Shown here piece by piece: positions 1-5,107 of a stretch of 5,107 nucleotides of DNA. Origin of the DNA: Nitrospinota bacterium (GTDB lineage: Bacteria > UBA8248). Within the stretch, counting starts at the first letter, position 1, and the number at the start of each line of letters is the position of its first letter. The stretch is from contig DNYS01000062.1 in assembly GCA_003506735.1 (NCBI GenBank), forward strand, positions 10,168 through 15,274, written 5' to 3'. Both the position numbers and the translations under genes were made by a program. A model generated the notes under the pieces. It saw only the letters and a program-made list of their open reading frames with translations, had not been told where the DNA came from and searched no databases.

Positions 1-38
1 CGCCCCAGCCGCCCGGATCATTCAACCGAAGGGACCCC

Positions 39-527
39 ATGCCGAGCTTCGACATCGTATCCAAAACCGATATGCAGGAAGTGGACAACGCCCTTCAGGG
101 CGTCTCCCGCGAGATCGCCCAGCGCTACGACTTCAAGGGAAGCAAGTGTTCGGTCGAGAGGAACGAGAAAAACCTCACCATCAAGGCCGACGACGATTTC
201 AAGCTCAAACAGGTGCACGAGCTCATCGCCACCTACTTCACGCGCCGCAAGGTGGACGCGCGCACGCTGGCCTACAAAACGCCCGAAAAAGCCTCGGGCG
301 GCACCCTGCGCCAGGAGGCCACGATCCGCCAGGGAATCGATCAGGAGATGGCGCGATCCATCGTCAAGAACATCAAGGCCGCCAAGCTCAAGATTCAGGT
401 CGCCATCCAGGGCGACGAACTGCGCGTCTCGGGCAAGAAACGGGATGACCTCCAGGCGGTCATCGAGCTATGCAAGGAAATGAAAAAGGTGGACCAGCCC
501 CTCCAGTACGTTAATTTCCGCGATTAA
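39..527 (+). CDS. yajQ: YajQ-family nucleotide (cyclic di-GMP)-binding protein
   Basis: A 162-residue cytoplasmic protein, matching the usual YajQ length of about 160. Seen in the sequence: it opens with MPSFDIVSKTDMQEVDNAL and closes with LQYVNFRD, both hallmark ends of the family. Internal family blocks are SREIAQRYDFKG (about residues 23-34), IRQGIDQEMARSIVKNIK (about 96-113), LKIQVAIQGDELRVSGKKRDDLQ (about 117-139, with the conserved QGDExRVxGKxRDDLQ signature). The fold known for the family is two similar alpha/beta domains. Family knowledge: YajQ proteins bind nucleotides or nucleic acid, and a Xanthomonas member binds cyclic di-GMP and partners a transcription factor; which role applies here is inference. 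The ATG is preceded by GAAGGGA at 28-34, a reasonable ribosome site. The lipoprotein gene follows after 34 bases on the same strand, so co-transcription is plausible. The gene looks intact and ordinary. Confidence 0.96.
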   Translation: MPSFDIVSKTDMQEVDNALQGVSREIAQRYDFKGSKCSVERNEKNLTIKADDDFKLKQVHELIATYFTRRKVDARTLAYKTPEKASGGTLRQEATIRQGIDQEMARSIVKNIKAAKLKIQVAIQGDELRVSGKKRDDLQAVIELCKEMKKVDQPLQYVNFRD

Positions 528-549
528 AAACCCCATGCCCCATGGCAGC

Positions 550-553
550 GGAG
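550..553 (+). promoter_or_regulatory. Ribosome-binding site supporting the GTG start at 562
   Basis: GGAG lies 8 bases before a GTG at 562. The longer in-frame alternative, ATG at 535, has no purine-rich site before it (only ATTAAAAACCCC). It would also put nine extra residues (MPHGSGANL) ahead of the signal peptide. The GTG is therefore the better start of the lipoprotein gene. Confidence 0.6.
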
Positions 554-561
554 CGAATCTC

Positions 562-1179
562 GTGAAACGAATCCTTACCGCCTGGCTGTTGCTGGCGGCG
601 GCCGCGCCCGCCCTTTCCGGCTGCGTCGCCGTCATGACGGCGGCGGTGGAAAAAGCCTACGAGGACCGCTCCACCGCGGCGCAACTCACCGACGCCAAGA
701 TTCACGCGCGGATTCTCGCCTACCTCACCGGGATCAGCGCGGATCTGCTGGCCGACGTGAACACCGACATCTGGCTGGGGCGCGTCCTCCTCACCGGCAC
801 CCTGGACGATGCCGGCCTTCGCGGCCGGATCGTCAAATACGCGCGGGCGGACAGGCACGTCCGGGCCGTCTACGACCATATCCAGGTCGTCTCGAAGCGG
901 GTCAAGGAAAAGCGGCGGCAGGGCCGCGAGGATTCGGACTTGGGCCGATCCATCAACGATGCCTGGATCAGCGCCAAGGTCAAGGCACGGCTGCTCTCGA
1001 TGTACAATGTGAAGTCGGTCAACTACCGGTGGCAGACCGTCCTGAGCCGCGTCTACATCATCGGGTCCGCCACCTCGCGGGCCGAGCGCGACCTGGTGCT
1101 GCGCGTTCTCCACGCCACCAAGGGCGTCCGGGGAGTGACGAGCTACATCGGCATCCTGAAGAAAAAACGCGCAAAATAA
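562..1179 (+). CDS. DolP/YraP-like lipoprotein with two BON domains
   Basis: From the GTG start this is a 205-residue envelope lipoprotein. Seen: a lysine/arginine start (MKRI), a hydrophobic leucine/alanine core and the lipobox LSGC, so Cys21 is the expected lipidated residue after signal peptidase II cleavage. Residue 22 is Val, not the inner-membrane retention Asp, which fits outer-membrane sorting. BON domain 1 spans about residues 42-110 (TDAKIHARI, then GRVLLTG, then VRAVYDHI). BON domain 2 spans about 130-198 (INDAWISAKVKARLL, then RVYIIGSA, then GVRGVTSYI). The two are joined by a charged linker, and the tail is basic (KKKRAK). Length, the CVAVMTAAVE start of the mature part and the SINDAWISAKV block closely recall E. 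coli DolP (191 residues), which supports outer-membrane integrity and binds anionic lipid; same role here is inference. A general OsmY/BON lipoprotein is the alternative. A start at ATG 535 (214 residues) is possible but has no ribosome site. Confidence 0.85.
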   Translation: MKRILTAWLLLAAAAPALSGCVAVMTAAVEKAYEDRSTAAQLTDAKIHARILAYLTGISADLLADVNTDIWLGRVLLTGTLDDAGLRGRIVKYARADRHVRAVYDHIQVVSKRVKEKRRQGREDSDLGRSINDAWISAKVKARLLSMYNVKSVNYRWQTVLSRVYIIGSATSRAERDLVLRVLHATKGVRGVTSYIGILKKKRAK

Positions 1180-1207
1180 TCCCCGCCCCACCGATTCCGA
1201 AACAAAA

Positions 1208-2111
1208 CTAACCCTCTCCCGCCAGGGCGCTATCTCCCGGCGCATCCCTGCCCGGAAACCGGAAGGGGGTGTTCGCATCCAGGGTGACGATCACCCTCTG
1301 GGGGGGAGCGGAGCCGCCCGCGGCCATAACCCGGGTGATGTTTTTCGCGAGGAAGCCCCGTTGCACCTCCCAGGCATGAAATTGGCCATGCAAAAACAAA
1401 ACCGGCTTCTTGAAGGCGCGCGCCGCGCCGGCCAGGGCGGCGAAAAAATCGCTGTAGAGCCCATGGGGACGCCGCTTGCCGTAGTGGGCGAAAACCACGG
1501 CTCTCCGCACCCCACCCGCGCGCAGCCTGAAATGGCGGCGGATCCAGGACGCGTTCCGCGCGAGGCGCCGCTTCCATTCGGCGCGGCGAATCACCAGAGG
1601 CCCCACGAGGTTCACTCCGGCGAACAGAACCCCGCCCCGCACGAAGGCAAAATTCTCCCGCCGCCCCGGCTGGCGGCTGACCCGGTAGGGATTCCCCCAC
1701 AGACTGTCCATCCGGAGAAAATATTTTTTCCAGAGCGTCCAGGCGGCGCCCGGGTCGGCGCAGCCGTTCCATTCGTTGTCTCCCGGAACAATAAAAACAG
1801 GCTTTGCCGAGGCGCGGAGGAGGTCCGCCACCCGTCGGTAGCGGTCCTCGGTGCAGGGCGCCCTCCCGGGCTTGATGTCGCCGAGGTGTACCAAGGAACT
1901 CGGCCACACCCTCCCGGTTCAGCCCCTCCACGCCCCTGCGGAGGGCTTTTTCGTCCTCCTTCGTATAGGGCGTATCGGCCAGGACCGCGAATACGACGGG
2001 GCGTCAGTTGAGCTGCCACAACAGCACCCCCCGGGCGAGGGCGCCCAGGACCAGGGCCGCTAAAATCGCGCCCAAAACGATGCGGAGCCGCCGGGATGAT
2101 ATTCCGCCCAC
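1208..2111 (-). pseudogene. Metallophosphoesterase with signal anchor, broken by an in-frame TGA and a frameshift
   Basis: A calcineurin-like metallophosphoesterase in pieces. It starts at GTG 2111 and encodes a 35-residue segment with basic residues (SSRRLRI) then a hydrophobic stretch at about 11-32, a signal peptide or membrane anchor. TGA at 2004-2006 interrupts it. The same frame then resumes with RPVVFAVLADTPYTKEDE (motif I, Asp46). At about 1895-1896 an extra base shifts the frame between AEFL and VHLGDIKPG (motif II, Asp78). The rest is open from 1909 to 1208: GDNEWNGC (motif III, 110-117), FAHYGK (His209) and HGQFH (His241, His245). Reading through the TGA and removing one base gives 903 bases, an exact 300 codons plus TAG. 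The family probably hydrolyses phosphoesters outside the cytoplasm; substrate unknown. Annotators may call only 1208-1909 (233 residues) as a gene, but that piece lacks motif I. It lies downstream of the transporter cluster on the same strand and convergent to the lipoprotein gene. Confidence 0.75.
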
Positions 2112-2120
2112 GGTATCGGT

Positions 2121-2128
2121 CCCTCCCC
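2121..2128 (-). promoter_or_regulatory. Ribosome-binding site of the metallophosphoesterase
   Basis: GGGGAGGG on the minus strand lies 9 bases before GTG 2111. An in-frame TAG lies a few codons further upstream, so no earlier start is possible. The intact translation signal supports the hydrophobic segment as the true N terminus of the broken phosphatase gene. Confidence 0.5.
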
Positions 2129-2145
2129 GGCCCTACGGACATCAG

Positions 2146-2172
2146 CCGCCCCGGGCTTTGGCCCGCGGGCGG
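2146..2172 (-). other. Strong GC-rich hairpin between transporter and phosphatase genes
   Basis: On the minus strand CCGCCC-G-CGGGC, loop CAAA, then GCCCG-GGGCGG: an 11-bp stem with one bulged G and a 4-base loop. It sits 33 bases after the last transporter's TAG and ahead of the phosphatase ribosome site. No run of T follows on either strand, so it is not a classic intrinsic terminator. It may protect the 3' end of the transporter mRNA or weaken downstream expression (inference). Confidence 0.5.
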
Positions 2173-2205
2173 TCCGGCGGCGCGGGCGGAGGTTTTCGGC
2201 CGCGC

Positions 2206-3087
2206 CTAAAGGATTCGCCAGGCGATGATTGCCCCGCCCGAGACGATGAACGCCGTACCCGCCACGATCCAGGCCGTCAGGCGCTCGAGGTCGCGCATAA
2301 ATATCCAGCTTAAAACCAGGGCGAAAAACGGGGCCGTCGAGGAAAGGGGGGAGACCACCGTCAGATCGCCGTAGCGGATCGCCGCGAAGTGAGAGAGGAA
2401 GGCAATCGTATTGATGGTCCCACAGACGCCATAAAAATACCAGGCTTTTCCCGGGCGCAGATTCGGCCTCCTTTCGGCCGGCATGAAGGGGCCCAGAATC
2501 AACAGGAAAACCAGACCGCTCAGGGTGGTTATCGTAATGCCGAGAATCGGCGAGGGAACGGCCAGCATACCCGCCTTTCGGAATATGTTGGAGATGGCGA
2601 AGCCGGCGACGGCGGCGAAGGGCATCCACACGAGGCGGCGGTTCCAGGACGAGTCGCCCTTCGACTTCATCGTAATGGCCGCGCAGCCCGAGGCGACGAG
2701 GAGGGTGCCCGCCCAGATATAGGGCCCCGGCCGCTCGCCGAGGATCGAATAGGCAAGCACGGCCGTGAACACCGGGTTGGTCGCCATCAGGGGCATCGAG
2801 CGCGAGACGCCCAGGTTGTGGATGGACAGGTACATGAATACCCGCCCGAGCACGGGGCCCGCCAGCCCGGATCCGACGAAGAGGAGGAGCGCCCGGGGAT
2901 TCCACCAGCCGGGCTCCCAGAGCCAGAGCGTGATGGCGGCCAGCCAGGGCGTGCTGACTATCAGGCCGATGAGCACGCCGGTGGCCGCGTTGCCGTACCG
3001 CTGGCCCCGGCGGACGATCAAGGAAAACGATGCCGCCATCACCGCCGTGCTCAGGGAAAATACGATGGCCAGATGGGATTCGCTCAT
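2206..3087 (-). CDS. EamA/DMT-superfamily transporter, third of a tandem triplet
   Basis: A 293-residue inner-membrane protein, the usual size for a drug/metabolite transporter with two EamA halves (roughly residues 1-140 and 153-293) and about ten membrane helices. Hydrophobic segments fall near 5-25, 38-57, 66-85, 95-115, 124-140, 154-171, 181-200, 216-236, 246-264 and 273-291. Landmarks shared with its neighbours: RRGxRYGNAATGVLIG (26-41), WEPGWWNP (57-64), SIHNLGVSRSMPL (88-100), LGERPGPYIWAGT (116-128), RYGDLTVVSP (238-247) and RDLERLT (265-271). By gapless hand count it is about 58% identical to the middle copy and 56% to the outer copy, making it the most central of the three. EamA proteins commonly move amino acids, nucleotides, sugars or other small metabolites; the substrate is not readable. 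The ribosome site is weak: GGTGAG starts about 14 bases before the ATG. Gaps are 76 bases to the gene upstream and 94 to the phosphatase downstream. Confidence 0.93.
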   Translation of the reverse strand: MSESHLAIVFSLSTAVMAASFSLIVRRGQRYGNAATGVLIGLIVSTPWLAAITLWLWEPGWWNPRALLLFVGSGLAGPVLGRVFMYLSIHNLGVSRSMPLMATNPVFTAVLAYSILGERPGPYIWAGTLLVASGCAAITMKSKGDSSWNRRLVWMPFAAVAGFAISNIFRKAGMLAVPSPILGITITTLSGLVFLLILGPFMPAERRPNLRPGKAWYFYGVCGTINTIAFLSHFAAIRYGDLTVVSPLSSTAPFFALVLSWIFMRDLERLTAWIVAGTAFIVSGGAIIAWRIL

Positions 3088-3163
3088 GGAGAAATTCTCA
3101 CCGAATGGACCTCGGGAAAAAAGCGCCGGCCCGCGCCGTTCGGCCCCGCGCCGGGGGGGCGGC

Positions 3164-4045
3164 TCACAGAACGCGCCAGCCGATGATCGCCCCGCCCGCC
3201 ACGGTGAACACCGTACCCAGAACCACTGGGCCCGTTACGCGCTCGACGTCCCGCAGGAATAGATGACTCATCACCAGCGCGAAAAAGGGCGCCATCGATG
3301 AGATCGGCGTCACGACGGTAATGTCCCCGCGCATGATCGCGTGGAAGCTCAGGAGAAACGTGAGCGTGTTGATTAGCCCGCAGGCCCCGTAAAAATACCA
3401 CGCCTTTCCCCAACGAAGGTCGGGGCGGTAGCTCCGCGGCATGACAAAGGAGAACCCCAGGAAGAAAACCAGCCCGGCCAGGCTGGTGAAGGTGACCCCG
3501 AGCAGGGGCGATTGGAGCATCCCCAGGCCCAACTTGCGGAGGATGGCTCCCGAAGCGAACGTGACCACGGCGGCCAACGGGAGCCAGATGTGCCGCCGGC
3601 TCCAGGAGGTATCGTCTTTTCTCTTCAGGGAAAACGCAACGCACCCGGCGACGATGAGGATCGTTCCCCCCCAGATGAAAGGCCCGGGCCGCTCGCAGAG
3701 AATCGTATAGGCGAGCATGGCGGCGGCGAGGGGATGGATGGATTTCAGGGGGATCGCCCGCGAGACGCCCAGGTGGTGAATTCCCAGGAAGATGAACATC
3801 CGCCCGAAGCAGGGCCCCGCCAGCCCCGCCGCGATAAAAAGGGCATAGGCGCGGGGATGCCACCAGCCCGGCACCCAGAGGAGGGCCGTCGCCGCGAGGA
3901 GAATCGGGGTTCCCACGAGCATCCCGATGAGCACCCCGGTCGCCGCGTTTCCGTAGCGCTGGCCCTTGCGGATGATGATGCTGAACGTGGCCGAGCCCAC
4001 CGCCGCCATCAGCGCGAACGCGGCGGCCAGAGCGGGATTGTTCAT
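3164..4045 (-). CDS. EamA/DMT-superfamily transporter, second of a tandem triplet
   Basis: A second 293-residue EamA-type membrane transporter that aligns to both neighbours without gaps and with the same helix layout. Shared blocks include RKGQRYGNAATGVLIG (26-41), VPGWWHPRA (58-66), HLGVSRAIPL (91-100), ERPGPFIWGGT (118-128), RGDITVVTP (239-247) and RDVERVT (265-271). It is about 58% identical to the third copy and 51% to the first. It departs from the other two at several places inside or beside membrane helices: Lys101 where they have Met or Ile, His104, Cys117 in place of Gly before the ERPGP block, and Val58 for Glu before PGWW. These may alter the transported compound (inference). ATG 4045 has a good purine-rich site (GAGAGAGGG, minus strand 4058-4050) only 4 bases away. 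It starts 30 bases after the previous gene's stop, with a duplicated 17-bp piece of that gene's 3' end in the gap. Confidence 0.93.
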   Translation of the reverse strand: MNNPALAAAFALMAAVGSATFSIIIRKGQRYGNAATGVLIGMLVGTPILLAATALLWVPGWWHPRAYALFIAAGLAGPCFGRMFIFLGIHHLGVSRAIPLKSIHPLAAAMLAYTILCERPGPFIWGGTILIVAGCVAFSLKRKDDTSWSRRHIWLPLAAVVTFASGAILRKLGLGMLQSPLLGVTFTSLAGLVFFLGFSFVMPRSYRPDLRWGKAWYFYGACGLINTLTFLLSFHAIMRGDITVVTPISSMAPFFALVMSHLFLRDVERVTGPVVLGTVFTVAGGAIIGWRVL

Positions 4046-4058
4046 CGAACCCTCTCTC

Positions 4059-4092
4059 TCACAGGATCCGCCAGGTCACAGGATCCGCCAGG
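4059..4092. repeat. Perfect 17-bp tandem duplication spanning a gene's 3' end
   Basis: TCACAGGATCCGCCAGG occurs at 4059-4075 and again, directly abutting, at 4076-4092 with no mismatch. On the minus strand each copy reads CC TGG CGG ATC CTG TGA, the codons for the C-terminal Trp-Arg-Ile-Leu and stop of the first transporter. The copy at 4076-4092 is the working gene end; the copy at 4059-4075 is a leftover in the 30-base gap before the next gene's ribosome site. Replication slippage is the simple explanation. Confidence 0.9.
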
Positions 4093-4957
4093 CAACCAGC
4101 GCCCCCCCCAGCATAATGAAAACCGCGCCCCCCGCGATGGGCCAGGTGATCCGCTCCACGTCCCGCAAAAGGAGCCAGCTCGCCGCCACCGCGAACACCG
4201 CCGACGTCCCGAAGATGGGCACCACGATCGTCAGATCGCCGTAGCGCGTCGCCATGAAGCGCAAAAAGATCGTCACCGTGTTGATCAACCCGCAAAAACC
4301 GTAAAAAACCCATCTCCCGCCCCAGCGCAAATCCGCCCGGCGCTCCGGCGGCAGGAACCTCTGGAAAAAGAGCATCGAGACGAGCGCCGTGCAATAGGTG
4401 ATCGTCACTCCGAAGAGGGGCGAGGGGCTCGCCTCCAGCCCCACCTTCCGGATGAGGTTCCCGATCGTGAATCCGGCGACCGACATCAGCGGCACCCACA
4501 AATAGCGACGGTCCCAGACCGCCTCGGCCTTTCCTTTCATGGTAAGCCCGATGCAGCCGGCGACGATGAGAAACGTTCCGGCCCAGATATAAGGCCCGGG
4601 GCGCTCGCCGAGGACCCCGTAGGCGGCCACCGCCGTCGTCAGCGGAAGCGTCGCGATCAGGGGCATCGAGCGCGCAACCCCCAGGTAGTGAATCGACTGG
4701 TACATGAACACCCGCCCGAGGGAGGGCCCCATCAGCCCCAGCGCGGCGAACAAAAGGGCCGCCTTCGGGTTCCACCAGCCGGGCTCCCATAAAACCGCCA
4801 GCGCGGCCATGAGAAGCGGCAGGCTGACGGTGAGCCCGATGATCACGCCCGTCACCGCGTTGCCGTAGGGCAGTCCCCGGCGCACGAATACGCTGAACGG
4901 GCCGCCGATCGCCGCCGTGAGCAGGGCAATCGACGCAGCCAGTACCGTGTCGTTCAT
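4076..4957 (-). CDS. EamA/DMT-superfamily transporter, first of a tandem triplet
   Basis: The promoter-proximal member of the triplet, again 293 residues with about ten predicted helices in two EamA halves. Shared blocks: RRGLPYGNAVTGVIIG (26-41), WEPGWWNPKA (57-66), SIHYLGVARSMPLIA (88-102), LGERPGPYIWAGT (116-128), TRYGDLTIVVP (237-247) and RDVERIT (265-271); it ends in AWRIL like the third copy. Identity is about 56% to the third copy and 51% to the second by hand count. It is the most divergent in helix 9 (SAVFAVAAS at 252-260 against APFFALVLS and APFFALVMS). The role is probably small-molecule import or export across the inner membrane; which substrate and direction is unknown. The start at ATG 4957 has only a weak site (GGTGA at minus strand 4973-4969), which lies inside a repeated 10-mer described separately. 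Nothing coding can be supported upstream to the window edge. Confidence 0.93.
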   Translation of the reverse strand: MNDTVLAASIALLTAAIGGPFSVFVRRGLPYGNAVTGVIIGLTVSLPLLMAALAVLWEPGWWNPKAALLFAALGLMGPSLGRVFMYQSIHYLGVARSMPLIATLPLTTAVAAYGVLGERPGPYIWAGTFLIVAGCIGLTMKGKAEAVWDRRYLWVPLMSVAGFTIGNLIRKVGLEASPSPLFGVTITYCTALVSMLFFQRFLPPERRADLRWGGRWVFYGFCGLINTVTIFLRFMATRYGDLTIVVPIFGTSAVFAVAASWLLLRDVERITWPIAGGAVFIMLGGALVAWRIL

Positions 4958-4966
4958 AAATGGTTT

Positions 4967-5091
4967 TTCACCGGAGCCGCCCTAGGAGGAAGGAATCAGA
5001 ACCCGAACCCTACCAGAGACGGCGCACCTTGACGATGCCGCGCGGGCGCAGCGTTCACCGGAGAGGGGCTCCAGTGGAAGCCTCCAGTGAA
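4967..5091 (-). promoter_or_regulatory. Leader region with repeated CTCCGGTGAA / TTCACTGGAG elements
   Basis: Upstream of the first transporter, CTCCGGTGAA occurs exactly twice on the minus strand (5063-5054 and 4976-4967). Its complement-like partner occurs as TTCACTGGAG (5091-5082) and TCCACTGGAG (5078-5069). If transcribed leftwards, TTCACTGGAG can form a 10-bp stem (one G-U pair) with either CTCCGGTGAA copy; the nearer copy to the gene covers its probable ribosome site. The two partner copies are part of a 13-bp imperfect tandem repeat at 5068-5093 (11 of 13 identical). I find no convincing promoter hexamers, so the transcription start, and the regulatory role, are unproven. Confidence 0.35.
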
Positions 5092-5107
5092 AGCCGCATA
5101 CTAGATG

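Noticed and set aside
1180..1207. A bidirectional terminator between the convergent lipoprotein and phosphatase genes
   Set aside because: The 28-base gap has no inverted repeat and no T-run or A-run flanking a stem.
511..1278. A 255-codon minus-strand open frame opposite the BON lipoprotein
   Set aside because: It lies antisense to a gene with a lipobox and two BON domains, and its low-complexity Gly/Arg/Asp content has no recognisable motif.
1361..2011. A 216-codon + strand open frame opposite the metallophosphoesterase
   Set aside because: The opposite strand carries the family motifs; this frame is proline/arginine/glycine-rich without motifs and is a shadow.
3089..3099. A near-perfect 11-bp palindrome GAGAAATTCTC just before the third transporter's start
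   Set aside because: It is a single short AT-centred palindrome with no second copy; too little to call an operator.
3117..3153. A possible intrinsic terminator (T6 on the minus strand after GC-rich sequence) between the second and third transporters
   Set aside because: The best stem before the T-run is about 5 bp (GGCGC/GCGCT); the GC-rich part is mainly a direct repeat of CGGCGCGGG at 15-base spacing rather than an inverted repeat.
4059..4790. A 243-codon minus-strand frame ending in Trp-Arg-Ile-Leu like the real transporter
   Set aside because: It is an out-of-frame shadow of the first transporter; the shared ending comes from the 17-bp tandem duplication, not from homology.
3512..4792. 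A 426-codon open frame on the + strand across the transporter genes
   Set aside because: It is antisense to two clear EamA genes, rich in Arg, Pro, Gly, His and Asp as expected for a GC-rich shadow frame, and shows no domain or ribosome site.
5011..5058. A short minus-strand reading ending RGIVKVRRLW-stop that resembles the C terminus of a gene entering from the right edge
   Set aside because: An in-frame TGA lies only 15 codons upstream of its TAG, and no frame continues it convincingly to the window edge.

Overview
The window is GC-rich, tightly packed bacterial DNA. A lipoprotein with a clear lipobox and an outer-membrane-type twin-BON architecture points to a Gram-negative (diderm) host. 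The third-position G/C bias and the lack of any close match I can name fit an uncultured proteobacterium-like or related lineage, but the sequence alone does not settle the taxon. I see no RNA genes, insertion sequences, integrases, phage genes or CRISPR arrays.

The layout is two convergent blocks. On the + strand are a YajQ-family nucleotide-binding protein (39-527) and a DolP/YraP-like twin-BON lipoprotein (562-1179). On the - strand, read from right to left, are three tandem EamA/DMT-type membrane transporters (4957-4076, 4045-3164, 3087-2206), followed by a metallophosphoesterase gene (2111-1208) that meets the lipoprotein gene tail to tail with 28 bases between them.

The three transporters are each exactly 293 residues, align without a gap, and share about 50-58% identity by hand count. 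They are best read as a local gene triplication in one transcription unit, with gaps of only 30 and 76 bases. Their substrate cannot be read from the sequence. Between the first two lies a perfect 17-bp tandem duplication of the upstream gene's last codons and stop.

The metallophosphoesterase carries two separate lesions in this sequence: an in-frame TGA after a 35-codon signal/anchor segment, and a one-base frameshift just before the second metal motif. Joining the pieces gives a 300-residue protein with all the family motifs, so it is a recent pseudogene or the assembly has errors. The 150 bases at the right edge, upstream of the transporter cluster, hold no gene I can support. They do contain a repeated 10-mer in both orientations that could fold in the leader RNA and reach the first transporter's ribosome-binding region.

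Nothing here amounts to a demonstrated new system. The best leads are the transporter triplet, the doubly broken phosphatase and the leader repeats.
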